A stretch of 64,000 nt of DNA, from assembly GCF_018279705.1 (NCBI RefSeq), contig NZ_CP036498.1, positions 2,373,001 to 2,437,000 on the forward strand. The letters are read 5' to 3'. A program made the translations under genes and the position numbers. The notes under the pieces are model-generated. The model did no database searches, was not told the DNA's origin, and worked only from the letters and a program-made list of their open reading frames with translations. This document shows, piece after piece, positions 30,691-39,375 of the stretch. This DNA is from Tardiphaga alba. Lineage in GTDB: Bacteria > Pseudomonadota > Alphaproteobacteria > Rhizobiales > Xanthobacteraceae. The first letter of the stretch is position 1. The number at the start of each line of letters is the position of its first letter.

Positions 30691-30707
30691 TGGTATGCGA
30701 TATGCCA
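30691..30707. promoter_or_regulatory. Operator-like palindrome D upstream of tctCBA
   Basis: TGGTAT-GCGAT-ATGCCA matches the oxalate-regulon pattern fully. It is the only such site between tctC and the small gene at 30879, so tctCBA is its most probable target. Confidence 0.6.
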
Positions 30708-30803
30708 GACAGCAAGCGATTAGAGCCGTTAAAAGCAGGGGATGCCAATATGTCGCAGGGAGCGGGAGCTTTCGCTGCAATGCAACCTTGAGGGCAAAAA
30801 AGA

Positions 30804-30823
30804 GGCCCCGGAAATCCGGGGCC
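30804..30823 (-). terminator. Terminator of the 45-residue protein gene
   Basis: GGCCCCGG / CCGGGGCC with loop AAAT, followed on the minus strand by TCTTTTTTG. It lies 56 bases after the small gene's stop codon and marks that gene as an independent transcript. Confidence 0.85.
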
Positions 30824-30878
30824 AGTTCGGGAGGAACGCAAGAAGTCAGAGCGGGCCGAAGCCCGCAAAACTCGAAAA

Positions 30879-31016
30879 TCAGAGGCCGAAACGCGGCAGG
30901 TCGCCGTTCCTGATAGAGATCTTTGCGCTGGCCATCAGCGCACGATCGATCGAGGCGAGCAGGCGGCCGAACAGGCTGGAATTGGCGCTGATGACGATCG
31001 AAGCAGTCTTAGACAT
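30879..31016 (-). CDS. 45-residue protein of unknown function in the oxalate regulon
   Basis: A short gene with all signals of a real one: ribosome site GGAAGGGA before the ATG at 31016, a regulon-type palindrome 55 bases upstream and its own terminator downstream. The product starts MSKTASIVISANSSLFGRLL, has an amphipathic central helix (LASIDRALMASAKI) and ends RNGDLPRFGL. No signal peptide or membrane helix. I do not recognise the family; small arginine-rich proteins of the DUF1127 kind are of similar size but the match is not convincing. Confidence 0.7.
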   Translation of the reverse strand: MSKTASIVISANSSLFGRLLASIDRALMASAKISIRNGDLPRFGL

Positions 31017-31070
31017 CGGTATTCCCTTCCAGATGGCGCCACGCGCCGTGTTCTGATCTGGGGTTAATCT

Positions 31071-31087
31071 ACGTATACCAGATGCCA
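31071..31087. promoter_or_regulatory. Operator-like palindrome E, degenerate left half
   Basis: ACGTAT-ACCAG-ATGCCA keeps the right half and four of six bases of the left half of the regulon pattern. It is 55 bases upstream of the 45-residue gene, the same distance as in the carrier and gntR promoters. Confidence 0.5.
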
Positions 31088-31185
31088 CGGACCAGTCGTT
31101 TGTTTGCATAGCAGCAAGAAAATTTTGCAACGCAAAATTGAACGATTGGAATTTCTTATCGAAGCTCCGCTCTGGACCCCCGGTC

Positions 31186-31275
31186 GTCATTGCGAGGAGC
31201 AGTTGCGACGAAGCAATCCAGTCTCCCGGTCCCTGCCGCTCTGGATTGCCGCGTCGCTTCGCTCCTCGCAATGAC
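31186..31275. repeat. Palindromic repeat, GTCATTGCGAGGAGC family, copy 2
   Basis: Begins GTCATTGCGAGGAGCAGTTG and ends GCTCCTCGCAATGAC. Same family as 28663-28746 and 39274-39365. Confidence 0.85.
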
Positions 31276-31294
31276 GCGGAGAGGCCAACGAAAG

Positions 31295-31317
31295 AAGGCC
31301 GCCCATTGGGCGGCCTT
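31295..31317 (-). terminator. Terminator of frc
   Basis: AAGGCCGCCC / GGGCGGCCTT with loop ATT, 26 bases after the frc stop codon on the minus strand, followed there by TTCTTTCG. Confidence 0.75.
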
Positions 31318-31342
31318 TCGCATTTCTTTGATGTCGGCTTCG

Positions 31343-32620
31343 TTACTCGGCAGCGACCTTGCGCGGCGGATCCAGTGCGCCGCTGTCGTGGATCTCGGCG
31401 ACCTGGTGATCGCTGAAGCCAAGCACCTGCTTGAGGATTTCGTCGGTGTGTTCGCCGAGCAGGGGCGAACGTTCGACCTTGGTCGGCGAGTCCGACAGCT
31501 TGATCGGATTGCCGACCGACAGATATTCGCCGCGCTCGGGATGATCGACCTTGACCATGGTGCCGGTGGCGTAGAGCGACTTGTCCTCGGCGATTTCCTT
31601 CATGGACAGGATCGGACCGCAGGGGATGTCGTCCTTGTTGAGGATTTCCATCGCCTCGAACTTGGTCTTGGTCATCGTCCACTGTTCGATGCGGGCGAAG
31701 ATCTCGTTGAGGCGGGGCAGGCGGACGGCCGGCTTCGCATAGTTCGGGTCGGTCTTCCAGCCGGGCTCGCCGATGACGTCGCAGATCTTCTCCCACACCG
31801 GCGCCTGGGTGATGAAGTAGATATAGGCGTTGGGATCCTGCTCCCAGCCCTTACACTTCAGGATGCGGCCCGGCTGACCGCCGCCCGAGTCGTTGCCGGC
31901 GCGCGGCACGGCATCGCCGAACGGAACGCCTTCGCCGAACTGGCTGTATTCCTTGAGCGGGCCATGGGCGAGGCGCTGCTGGTCGCGCATTTTTACGCGC
32001 GACAGGTTCAACACACCGTCCTGCATCGCAGCGGTGACCTTCTGGCCCTTGCCGGTCTGCGTGCGCTGATACAGCGCGGTGACGATGCCGAGCGCAAGAT
32101 GCAGGCCGGTGCCGCTGTCGCCGATCTGCGCGCCGGTGACGAGCGGCAGGCCGTCGCGGAAGCCGGTGGTGGAGGCGGCGCCGCCGGTGCACTGTGCGAC
32201 GTTCTCATAGACCTTGCAGTCTTCGTAGGGGCCGGGACCGAAACCCTTGATCGAGGCGACGATCATCTTCGGGTTGATCTCCTGGATCTTTTCGAACGGG
32301 AAACCCATGCGATCGAGCACGCCCGGTCCGAAGTTCTCGACCAGCACGTCGCACTGCTTCATCAGTGCGGTGAGCACTTCCTTGCCCTTCGGATTCTTGG
32401 TGTCGAGGGTGATGGAGCGCTTGTTGTGGTTCAGCATGGTGAAATACAGGCTGTCCACATTCGGGATGTCCTGCAGCTGGCCGCGGGTGATGTCACCGAC
32501 GCCGGGTCGCTCGACCTTGATCACATCGGCGCCAAACCAGGCGAGAAGCTGCGTGCAGGTCGGGCCCGATTGCACATGGGTGAAGTCGAGAATGCGAACG
32601 CCTTTGAGCGCCTGTGTCAT
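31343..32620 (-). CDS. frc: Formyl-CoA:oxalate CoA-transferase
   Basis: Frc moves CoA from formyl-CoA to oxalate, giving oxalyl-CoA for Oxc and releasing formate. The 425-residue product is a family III CoA-transferase of the normal length. Visible are the CoA-binding start [20 protein letters not shown], the catalytic aspartate Asp168 in [14 protein letters not shown] (Asp169 in the Oxalobacter enzyme) and the glycine loop NDSGGGQPG that closes over the active site. GGGAG precedes the ATG. It follows oxc by 94 bases on the same strand. Confidence 0.95.
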   Translation of the reverse strand: MTQALKGVRILDFTHVQSGPTCTQLLAWFGADVIKVERPGVGDITRGQLQDIPNVDSLYFTMLNHNKRSITLDTKNPKGKEVLTALMKQCDVLVENFGPGVLDRMGFPFEKIQEINPKMIVASIKGFGPGPYEDCKVYENVAQCTGGAASTTGFRDGLPLVTGAQIGDSGTGLHLALGIVTALYQRTQTGKGQKVTAAMQDGVLNLSRVKMRDQQRLAHGPLKEYSQFGEGVPFGDAVPRAGNDSGGGQPGRILKCKGWEQDPNAYIYFITQAPVWEKICDVIGEPGWKTDPNYAKPAVRLPRLNEIFARIEQWTMTKTKFEAMEILNKDDIPCGPILSMKEIAEDKSLYATGTMVKVDHPERGEYLSVGNPIKLSDSPTKVERSPLLGEHTDEILKQVLGFSDHQVAEIHDSGALDPPRKVAAE

Positions 32621-32684
32621 TGCTATGCTCCCGTACTATTTTTTGCCGGCTCGGCACTTGGAGATTGATACTTGGAGAAAATGA

Positions 32685-32704
32685 GCGGGGTCTCGCGACC
32701 CCGC
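32685..32704 (-). terminator. Hairpin between oxc and frc, possible attenuator
   Basis: GCGGGGTC / GACCCCGC with loop TCGC, followed on the minus strand by TCATTTTC. A weak terminator here would reduce read-through from oxc into frc. Confidence 0.5.
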
Positions 32705-32714
32705 GTGTTCAGAA

Positions 32715-34445
32715 TTACTTCTTCTTGCTGAGAACGCTTTGCGGATTGAGGTTGCCGATGCGGCCGCTTTCGCTGCCGGCGGCCGGATCAATCACCGCGT
32801 TGATGAGCGTCGGCTTGCCGGAATCCATCGCCTCGTTCACGGCGCGCTTGAGCTCGTCGGGCGAAGTCGCGTTCACGCCGACGCCGCCGAAGGCTTGCAT
32901 CATCATGTCGTAGCGCGAGCCCTTGACGAAGACGGTGGGGGCGACGTCCGGGCCACCGGTCGGATTGACGTCGGTGCCGCGATAGATGCCGTCATTGTTG
33001 AAGACGACGATGCAGACCGGCAGATTGTAGCGGCAGATGGTTTCGACCTCCATGCCGCTGAAGCCGAAGGCGCTGTCGCCTTCGATGGCCAGCACCGGCT
33101 TGCCGGTCTCGACGGCGGCGGCGATGCAATAGCCCATGCCGATGCCCATGATGCCCCAGGTGCCGACATCGATGCGCTTGCGCGGCTTGTACATATCGAC
33201 GATGCCGCGGGCGAGATCGAGCGTGTTGGCGCCTTCATTGACCAGCATCGCATCCGGACGCTCGGCAATGATAGTGCGGAGAACGCCCAGCGCGCCGTGG
33301 TAGTCCATCGGCGAGTTGTTGTTGCGCAGCTTCGGCGCCATTTTCGCGATGTTGTCATCGCGCTTGGTGATGACCGCAGAGGTCCAGTCGGCCGATGCCT
33401 TCGTCCAGCCCTTGCCCATGCCATCGAGCAGGGCCGCCACGCAGGAGCCGATATCGCCGACCACGGGTGCCACGATCTCGACGTTGGAATCCATTTCCTT
33501 CGGCTCGATGTCGATCTGGATGAACTTCTTGGGCGCATCGCCCCAGGCCTTGCCCTTGCCATGCGACAGCAGCCAGTTGAGGCGCGCGCCGATCAGCATG
33601 ACGACGTCCGAGTCCTTCAACACGGTGGAGCGTGCAGCACCGGCGCATTGCGGATGCGTGTCGGGGAGGAGGCCCTTGGCCATGCTCATGGGCAGGAAGG
33701 GAATGCCTGAGGTTTCCACCAGCGCCTTCACGGCCTCATCGGCCTGCGCGTAAGCAGCGCCCTTGCCGAGAATGATCAGCGGCTTCTTCGCAGACTTCAG
33801 CACGTCTAGCGCGCGCTTGATGCTGTCCGGGGCAGGGATCTGCGCCGGTGCGGCATCGATCACCTTGACCAGCGACTTCTTGCCGGCGTCGGCATTCATC
33901 ACCTGGCCGAACAGCTTTGCGGGCAGATCGAGATAGACGCCGCCGGGACGGCCCGACACCGCCGCGCGGATGGCGCGGGCGAGGCCGATGCCGATATCCT
34001 GCGCATGCAGCACGCGGAACGCGGCTTTGCACAGCGGCTTGGCGATCGCGAGCTGGTCCATTTCCTCATAGTCGCCCTGCTGCAGGTCGACGATCTCACG
34101 CTCGGACGAGCCGGAGATCAGGATCATCGGGAAACAGTTGGTGGTGGCGTGGGCCAGGGCAGTGAGGCCGTTCAGGAAGCCCGGCGCCGACACGGTGAGG
34201 CACACGCCCGGCTTCTTGGTGAGATAGCCGGCGATGGATGCGGCATAGCCGGCAGCCTGTTCGTGGCGGAAGGAGAGAACACGAATGCCTTCAGCCTGCG
34301 CCATGCGGCCGAAGTCGGTGATCGGAATGCCGGGGACGCCGTAGATCGTGTTGAGGCCGTTCAGCTTGAGTGCATCGATGATCAGATGGAAGCCATCTGT
34401 CAGTTCCTGTTCGTTTGAGGTGTCGATGCTGTGAACTGCGGACAT
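32715..34445 (-). CDS. oxc: Oxalyl-CoA decarboxylase
   Basis: Oxc (576 residues) is a thiamine-diphosphate enzyme that converts oxalyl-CoA to formyl-CoA and CO2. The N-terminal Pyr domain carries the cofactor-activating Glu62 in [17 protein letters not shown]. The C-terminal PP domain holds the ThDP motif from [18 protein letters not shown] to NNDGIYRG. Length and start ([19 protein letters not shown]) match known Oxc. It lies between gntR and frc on the same strand, and GGGGAG precedes the ATG. With Frc it makes the cytosolic oxalate decarboxylation cycle. Confidence 0.96.
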   Translation of the reverse strand: MSAVHSIDTSNEQELTDGFHLIIDALKLNGLNTIYGVPGIPITDFGRMAQAEGIRVLSFRHEQAAGYAASIAGYLTKKPGVCLTVSAPGFLNGLTALAHATTNCFPMILISGSSEREIVDLQQGDYEEMDQLAIAKPLCKAAFRVLHAQDIGIGLARAIRAAVSGRPGGVYLDLPAKLFGQVMNADAGKKSLVKVIDAAPAQIPAPDSIKRALDVLKSAKKPLIILGKGAAYAQADEAVKALVETSGIPFLPMSMAKGLLPDTHPQCAGAARSTVLKDSDVVMLIGARLNWLLSHGKGKAWGDAPKKFIQIDIEPKEMDSNVEIVAPVVGDIGSCVAALLDGMGKGWTKASADWTSAVITKRDDNIAKMAPKLRNNNSPMDYHGALGVLRTIIAERPDAMLVNEGANTLDLARGIVDMYKPRKRIDVGTWGIMGIGMGYCIAAAVETGKPVLAIEGDSAFGFSGMEVETICRYNLPVCIVVFNNDGIYRGTDVNPTGGPDVAPTVFVKGSRYDMMMQAFGGVGVNATSPDELKRAVNEAMDSGKPTLINAVIDPAAGSESGRIGNLNPQSVLSKKK

Positions 34446-34533
34446 TCCGCTCTCCCCTGACGTTTCTGAACTCGTATGGTTGTTGGACTTTGTCGCGCGG
34501 CGTGCCGCGCGACGGCGTTACGTGAATAGTTCT

Positions 34534-35265
34534 CTAAGTAAAAAGCTCCTGGCCATGCGCCTCGACATAGGAGGCGAGGCCCAGCGTGTGATCACGTGCG
34601 AGCTTCTCCGCGCGCTCGGTGTCGCGTTCCTCGAGCGCCTCGATGATGGCGAGATGCTCGGGCAGGGAGGTCGCGGTACGGTCGACCCGGCCGATGGTGA
34701 GCTGGCGATAGCCGCGCACATGCAGCAGGATGTCATTGGTCATATCGATCAGGACCGGGCTTTCGCTGAGCGACAGCACTGCCTGGTGAAAGGCGATGTT
34801 CGCCTTTGAATATTCTTCGACATGATCCTGCGGCAGGCGGTCCTTGCCGAAATCCTTGAAGAAGTCGCGCAGCGCCGAGATGTCTTTCTTGCGTGCCGTC
34901 GTGGTGATCAGGCGCGCGGCCATGCTTTCCAGCGCCGCCCAGGCGCGGATCATGTCGACAATCTCGTTCTTGGTCTTGCGCACCACGACGATGCCGCGGC
35001 GTGGCACGGTTTTGACGAAACCGTCCTGTTCCAGCATTGCGATGGCTTCGCGGATCGGCGTGCGGCTGACGCCGAGACGTTCGGAGAGGGCGCGCTCGTC
35101 GAGCATCACCGGATCCGGCGTCGTATAGATGTCCATCTTAAGAATGGCTTCTTTCAAGGCTTCATAGGCCTTGGTCTTGAAGCTGGTCTCGGGTGCGATC
35201 CGTACGATCGCAAGATCGGCATCGGACATAATGGACGGCGCCTTGGTTGGTTTTCGCGTGGGCAT
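34534..35265 (-). CDS. GntR-family (FCD subfamily) regulator of oxalate genes
   Basis: A 243-residue repressor or activator with an N-terminal winged helix (ALSERLGVSRTPIREAIAML around residues 58-77) and a C-terminal all-helical FCD ligand domain with the usual metal-site histidines (IAFHQAVL, LPEHLAII). FCD regulators usually bind a small carboxylate or acyl compound. CGGAGATG precedes the ATG. It is the first gene of gntR-oxc-frc, and the divergent gap to the CoA ligase gene holds two copies of the palindrome seen throughout the cluster, one per promoter. It is therefore the best candidate for the cluster's regulator; the effector (oxalate or a CoA ester) is not shown. Confidence 0.9.
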   Translation of the reverse strand: MPTRKPTKAPSIMSDADLAIVRIAPETSFKTKAYEALKEAILKMDIYTTPDPVMLDERALSERLGVSRTPIREAIAMLEQDGFVKTVPRRGIVVVRKTKNEIVDMIRAWAALESMAARLITTTARKKDISALRDFFKDFGKDRLPQDHVEEYSKANIAFHQAVLSLSESPVLIDMTNDILLHVRGYRQLTIGRVDRTATSLPEHLAIIEALEERDTERAEKLARDHTLGLASYVEAHGQELFT

Positions 35266-35317
35266 GAATCATCTCCGGTCGAAGATGTCGTACCACAGAA
35301 ACAACGTCCAGAATTTT

Positions 35318-35334
35318 TGGCATGCCAGATGCCA
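35318..35334. promoter_or_regulatory. Operator-like palindrome F upstream of gntR-oxc-frc
   Basis: TGGCAT-GCCAG-ATGCCA, a perfect inverted repeat with a five-base spacer, 52 bases before the gntR start. Suggests autoregulation. Confidence 0.68.
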
Positions 35335-35398
35335 GCGTGTCAAGCTGACCGCGATTTCAGCATTTTTGCGCTGCAACGCGCCTTGACTTTCAAGTTTC

Positions 35399-35415
35399 TG
35401 GCATACCAAATGCCA
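35399..35415. promoter_or_regulatory. Operator-like palindrome G upstream of the CoA ligase
   Basis: TGGCAT-ACCAA-ATGCCA, a perfect inverted repeat, 39 bases before the CoA ligase start at 35455. Confidence 0.68.
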
Positions 35416-35454
35416 TCAATTCGTCCGCGTCAAGAAACGCAATGGGAGAAGGCC

Positions 35455-37617
35455 ATGTCTCAATCGAATCTCGCCGTCAAAGCTGCGCCCGCCTCGGCAA
35501 AGGACGCCGTGCGAAAAGTGCTCGACGCCGTCAAGGCGGACAAGCGCACCAGTTTGACGGCGCCGGAAGGCAAGCTCGTCTGCGACGCCTATGGCATTCC
35601 CGTTCCGAAAGAGGGCGTTGCGACCTCGGCGGCCGACGCTGCGAAGCTTGCCGGCGGCATGGGCTTTCCGGTTGTCATGAAGATCGTCTCGCCGGACATT
35701 CTCCACAAGACCGAAGCGGGTGGTGTCATCGTCGGCGTCAAGACGGCGGAAGACGCGCAGAAGGCCTATGACACCATTCTGGCCAATGCGAAGAAGTACA
35801 AATCCGATGCGAAGATCGAGGGTGTCCAGGTTCAGCAGATGCTGATGGGCGGCACCGAAGTGATCATCGGCTCGATCACCGACGGTTCGTTCGGCAAGCT
35901 GGTGGCTTTCGGTCTCGGCGGCGTGCTGGTCGAAGTTCTGAAGGATGTGACATTCCGTCTTGCGCCCGCGACCAATGAGGATGCGCTGTCGATGCTCGAT
36001 GGCATCCAGGCGGCCGAGATGCTGCACGGCGTGCGCGGTGGCGATCCCGCCAATCGCGAGGCGCTGGCCGACATTATCGTCAAGGTCTCGCAGCTCGTCT
36101 CCGATTTCCCTGAGATGGTCGAGCTCGATCTCAATCCGGTGTTCGCCACCAAGAAGGATGCGATCGCGGCTGACGTCCGCATCGTCGTTGATTTCGACTA
36201 CAAGCCGCGTCCGGCGCCGCGCCCGACCGCTGAAATCGTCACTGCCATGAACCGCATAATGCAGCCCAAGGCCGTCGCCGTGATCGGCGCTTCGGCGGAG
36301 GACGGCAAGATCGGTAACTCCGTGATGAAGAACCTGATCAATGGCGGCTACAAGGGGCAGATCTATCCGATCCATCCCAAGGCCGACGAGATCATGGGCC
36401 TCAAGGCCTATAAGAGCGTCAAGGATGTCGCGGGCGAGATCGATACCGCAGTGTTCGCGATCCCCGCGAAATTCGTCGCCGCTGCGCTCACCGAATGCGG
36501 CGAGAAGAAAATTCCGGGTGCGGTGCTGATCCCGTCGGGCTTCGCCGAAGCTGGCGCGCCTGAGCTGCAGGAAGAGATCGTCGCCGTCGGCAAGAAATAC
36601 GATATCCGCCTGATGGGGCCGAATATCTACGGCTTCTACTATACGCCATCGAATCTCTGCGCGACCTTCTGCACCGCTTACGACGTGAAGGGCTCGGCGG
36701 CGCTGTCGTCGCAGTCCGGTGGCATCGGCATGGCGATCATCGGCTTCTCGCGTTCGGCCAAGATGGGCGTGTCGGCCATCGTCGGCCTCGGCAACAAGTC
36801 GGATATCGACGAGGACGATCTGCTCGCCTTCTTCGAACAGGATCCGAACACCACGATCATCGCGCAGCATTGCGAAGACCTGAAGGATGGCCGTGCCTTC
36901 GCGGAAGCCGCCAAACGCGTCTCCAAGAAGAAGCCGGTTGTCGTGCTCAAGGCGGGCCGTACCTCGGCCGGCGCCAAGGCGGCCTCGTCGCATACCGGCG
37001 CGCTTGCCGGCAATGACAAGATCTATGAGGACGTGCTGAAGCAATCGGGTGTCATCCGCGCCCGCTCGCTGCGCCAGCTGCTCGAATTCGCCCGCGGCAT
37101 TCCGGTGCTGCCGACGCCGAAGGGCGAGAACGTGCTGATCATCACCGGTGCCGGTGGTTCGGGCGTGCTGCTGTCGGACTCGGTTGTCGATAACGGCCTG
37201 TCGCTGATGGCGATGCCGCCGGATCTGGATGCCGCATTCCGCAAGTTCATCCCGCCCTTCGGTGCTGCCGGCAATCCCGTCGACATCACCGGCGGCGAAC
37301 CTCCGATCACCTATGTGAATACGGTGAAGCTCGGCCTCGAGGATGAGCGCATCCATTCGCTGATCCTCGGCTACTGGCACACGATCGTGACGCCGCCGAT
37401 GGTGTTCGCGAAGAACATGGTCGAGATCAAGAACGAGATGAAGAAGAAGGGCATCGACAAGCCCATCGTCGCTTCGCTCGCAGGCGATATCGAAGTGGAA
37501 GAGGCCGCGGAATATCTCTACCAGAATGGTATTCCGGCTTACGCCTATTCGACGGAGCTTCCGGTGGAAGTGCTCGGCGCCAAATACAAGTGGGCGCGCG
37601 GGGCGGGGCTGCTGTAA
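35455..37617 (+). CDS. NDP-forming acyl-CoA ligase, domain-permuted
   Basis: A 720-residue nucleoside-diphosphate-forming CoA ligase. The ATP-grasp domain comes first (about residues 1-235: GIPVPKEGVATSAADAAKLA, then GFPVVMKIVSPDILHKTEAG), then the CoA-binding Rossmann domain (about 265-390: PKAVAVIGASAEDGKIGN) and the succinyl-CoA-ligase-like domain with the phospho-accepting His513 in SSHTGALAGNDKIYED. Many fused members have the opposite order, CoA-binding first. The ATG at 35455 has GGGAGAAGG upstream; the frame is open far upstream but that part is antisense to gntR. Context suggests making oxalyl-CoA or a starter acyl-CoA for Frc. Substrate is inference. Confidence 0.85.
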   Translation: MSQSNLAVKAAPASAKDAVRKVLDAVKADKRTSLTAPEGKLVCDAYGIPVPKEGVATSAADAAKLAGGMGFPVVMKIVSPDILHKTEAGGVIVGVKTAEDAQKAYDTILANAKKYKSDAKIEGVQVQQMLMGGTEVIIGSITDGSFGKLVAFGLGGVLVEVLKDVTFRLAPATNEDALSMLDGIQAAEMLHGVRGGDPANREALADIIVKVSQLVSDFPEMVELDLNPVFATKKDAIAADVRIVVDFDYKPRPAPRPTAEIVTAMNRIMQPKAVAVIGASAEDGKIGNSVMKNLINGGYKGQIYPIHPKADEIMGLKAYKSVKDVAGEIDTAVFAIPAKFVAAALTECGEKKIPGAVLIPSGFAEAGAPELQEEIVAVGKKYDIRLMGPNIYGFYYTPSNLCATFCTAYDVKGSAALSSQSGGIGMAIIGFSRSAKMGVSAIVGLGNKSDIDEDDLLAFFEQDPNTTIIAQHCEDLKDGRAFAEAAKRVSKKKPVVVLKAGRTSAGAKAASSHTGALAGNDKIYEDVLKQSGVIRARSLRQLLEFARGIPVLPTPKGENVLIITGAGGSGVLLSDSVVDNGLSLMAMPPDLDAAFRKFIPPFGAAGNPVDITGGEPPITYVNTVKLGLEDERIHSLILGYWHTIVTPPMVFAKNMVEIKNEMKKKGIDKPIVASLAGDIEVEEAAEYLYQNGIPAYAYSTELPVEVLGAKYKWARGAGLL

Positions 37618-37642
37618 GGCTCGTTTTGTAGCGATCAAAAAG

Positions 37643-37677
37643 AAACGCCGCTCGGGAAACCGGGCGGCGTTTTCTTT
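37643..37677 (+). terminator. Terminator of the CoA ligase gene
   Basis: A 13-base-pair stem AAACGCCGCTCGG / CCGGGCGGCGTTT with a GAAA tetraloop and following TCTTT. It lies 25 bases after the stop codon. Confidence 0.92.
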
Positions 37678-37687
37678 GTGAGAAGCC

Positions 37688-37777
37688 GTAGCCCGGATGG
37701 AGCGCAGCGCAATCCGGGGACCGGCGTTTCAACTAACTCTGCTGTTCCCGGATTACGCTTCCCTTCATCCGGGCTAC
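37688..37777. repeat. Palindromic repeat, GTAGCCCGGAT family, copy 3
   Basis: The most complete copy: GTAGCCCGGATGGAGCGCAG to CATCCGGGCTAC. It lies between the converging CoA ligase and pncB genes. Confidence 0.85.
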
Positions 37778-37797
37778 AAGGCAGCGCTTGCGGCGGC

Positions 37798-39099
37798 CTA
37801 CACAATAACCTTCTGCTCAGCCACGCCCTCGCGGCCAAAAATCTTCAGGTAACGATCGATCTCTTCCTTGCTGCCGCCGGTGGTCTTGGCCGGGTTGTCC
37901 GACAGTTTTACCGCCGGCCGGCCATTGGCTGCCGTGATCTTGCAGACGAGGCTGATGGGATCGAGCGTATCCAGCCCGCGCGGATGCGCGCCGCGGAAAT
38001 CGTTCGTCGCCATGGTGCCCCAGCCGAAGCTTTCGCGGATACGGCCACGGAAGCGTTGATGCAGGTCGATCATCAGATCGACTTCCAGCCCGTCCGAGAA
38101 CATCGCGCGCTTCTTGCGCGGATCCTCGCCACGCATGGCGTACCAGGCGATGACTTCCTCGCCGGCGGCGACCGGCTCCTTGCTATCCATGCGCATGCCC
38201 GTCCATTTCGACGCCCAGGCGGGCGCATCGCGCAGGAACTGGGTCATGCCAAACGTGTCGGGCAGGATGATCAGCAGCTCGCCGTCATAGACCTCCTGCC
38301 ATTTGGCCAGCACGTCATATTGCGCGGTCTTCAGCGCTTCATCGCTGTCGGCCAAACAGCCGAACACCATGGGCAGTTCATGCGAATTGGTGCCGATGGC
38401 CTCGAAGGAATGCTTGAAGGCGAGCAGGGCATTCGAGGTACCGACAAAGCTGCGGCCCAGCTCGTTGGCCATCGCATCGGTCACCCATTCCTGCCAGAGG
38501 AACCCGTGGCGGCGGCGGGTGCCGAATTCGGCTAGCCGCATGTCGGGATAGGACTTGAGCTTTTTGATCTTGTTCCAGATCTTGGTCTTGGTCTGGGCGT
38601 AAAGAATATCGAGTTCGAACTTGTCCAGCGTCGCCATGGCGATACGCGAGCGCAGCTCGCTGACGATGGCGAGAGCGTAGATCTCCCACATGGTCACTGC
38701 GGCCCAGTCGCCTTCGAAGGTCAGGACATATTGGCCATCGACGACTTCGAGGTGGTAGTCCGGCAGCCGGAAGGTGCGGAGATATTCGATATATTCGGGG
38801 CGGAAGATGTCGCGGCGGCCATAGAAGCGGTTGCCGGCCAGCCAGATCAGTTCGTTCTCGCGGAAGGTGAGGGTGCGGGCGTGATCAAGCTGCGCGCGAA
38901 GCACCGCCTCCGGGATGATCTCGGCAAGCCGTACGGTCTTGGTGCGGTTGATCAGGCTGAAGGTGACCGGAACCTTCGGATAGAGCATCCAGACGAACTG
39001 GTGCATCAGGAATTTGTAGAAATCCGTGTCCAGCAGCGACCGGATGATCGGGTCGAGCCGGTAATTGTGGTTATGGACCCGGGTGGCGAAATCCATCAT
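37798..39099 (-). CDS. pncB: Nicotinate phosphoribosyltransferase
   Basis: PncB joins nicotinate and PRPP to nicotinate mononucleotide in NAD salvage, with ATP hydrolysis. The 433-residue product has the family start LLDTDFYKFLMHQFVWMLYP, the phospho-acceptor histidine in TNSHELPM and the C-terminal AMFSDGLEVD and KLSDNPAK motifs. The ATG at 39099 has GGGGAGT nine bases upstream; a second ATG follows directly. Single-gene unit bounded by palindromic repeats. Confidence 0.95.
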   Translation of the reverse strand: MMDFATRVHNHNYRLDPIIRSLLDTDFYKFLMHQFVWMLYPKVPVTFSLINRTKTVRLAEIIPEAVLRAQLDHARTLTFRENELIWLAGNRFYGRRDIFRPEYIEYLRTFRLPDYHLEVVDGQYVLTFEGDWAAVTMWEIYALAIVSELRSRIAMATLDKFELDILYAQTKTKIWNKIKKLKSYPDMRLAEFGTRRRHGFLWQEWVTDAMANELGRSFVGTSNALLAFKHSFEAIGTNSHELPMVFGCLADSDEALKTAQYDVLAKWQEVYDGELLIILPDTFGMTQFLRDAPAWASKWTGMRMDSKEPVAAGEEVIAWYAMRGEDPRKKRAMFSDGLEVDLMIDLHQRFRGRIRESFGWGTMATNDFRGAHPRGLDTLDPISLVCKITAANGRPAVKLSDNPAKTTGGSKEEIDRYLKIFGREGVAEQKVIV

Positions 39100-39273
39100 G
39101 GCAACGCCACTCCCCAAAACATGCCTGTCACGGCACTTATCCTTGCGCGGCCGGCCGCGCCGATGGCGGAGCCTGAGCGGCTAATCAATGGAAACTGGCG
39201 TATCCGCGAGCCAAAAGGATGTCAACGCAATGGCTGAATCCGGAATCCGTGATTGATCAGCGGCTTTTCAGCC

Positions 39274-39365
39274 GTCATTGTGAGGAGCTCTTTGCGACGA
39301 AGCGTTCCAGTCCTTCTCGCTTGCGGCTTTCTGGATTGCTTCGTCGCTACGCTCCTCGCAATGAC
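39274..39365. repeat. Palindromic repeat, GTCATTGCGAGGAGC family, copy 3
   Basis: GTCATTGTGAGGAGCTCTTT to GCTCCTCGCAATGAC, just after the ABC ATPase stop codon at 39376. Confidence 0.85.
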
Positions 39366-39375
39366 GGGAAGAGGT

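Larger units (their letters stand above)
30382..30878. other. Long leader upstream of tctC
   Basis: Nearly 500 bases without a supported gene. It contains the operator-like palindrome at 30691-30707 and the terminator of the small minus-strand gene at 30804-30823. A 23-codon minus-strand ORF (30598 to 30527) has no ribosome site. The distance from operator to tctC (310 bases) suggests a long untranslated leader. Confidence 0.5.
31017..31342. other. Intergenic region between frc and the small gene
   Basis: This 326-base gap contains the degenerate operator E, the palindromic repeat at 31186-31275 and the frc terminator. I see no further gene. Confidence 0.6.

Noticed and set aside
30742-31056. 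104-codon ORF on the plus strand
   Set aside because: It runs antisense across the better supported 45-residue gene and its terminator, and starts without a ribosome site.
34822-35454. Upstream in-frame extension of the CoA ligase
   Set aside because: It is antisense to gntR, crosses both operators, and the ATG at 35455 has a strong ribosome site and begins the family sequence.
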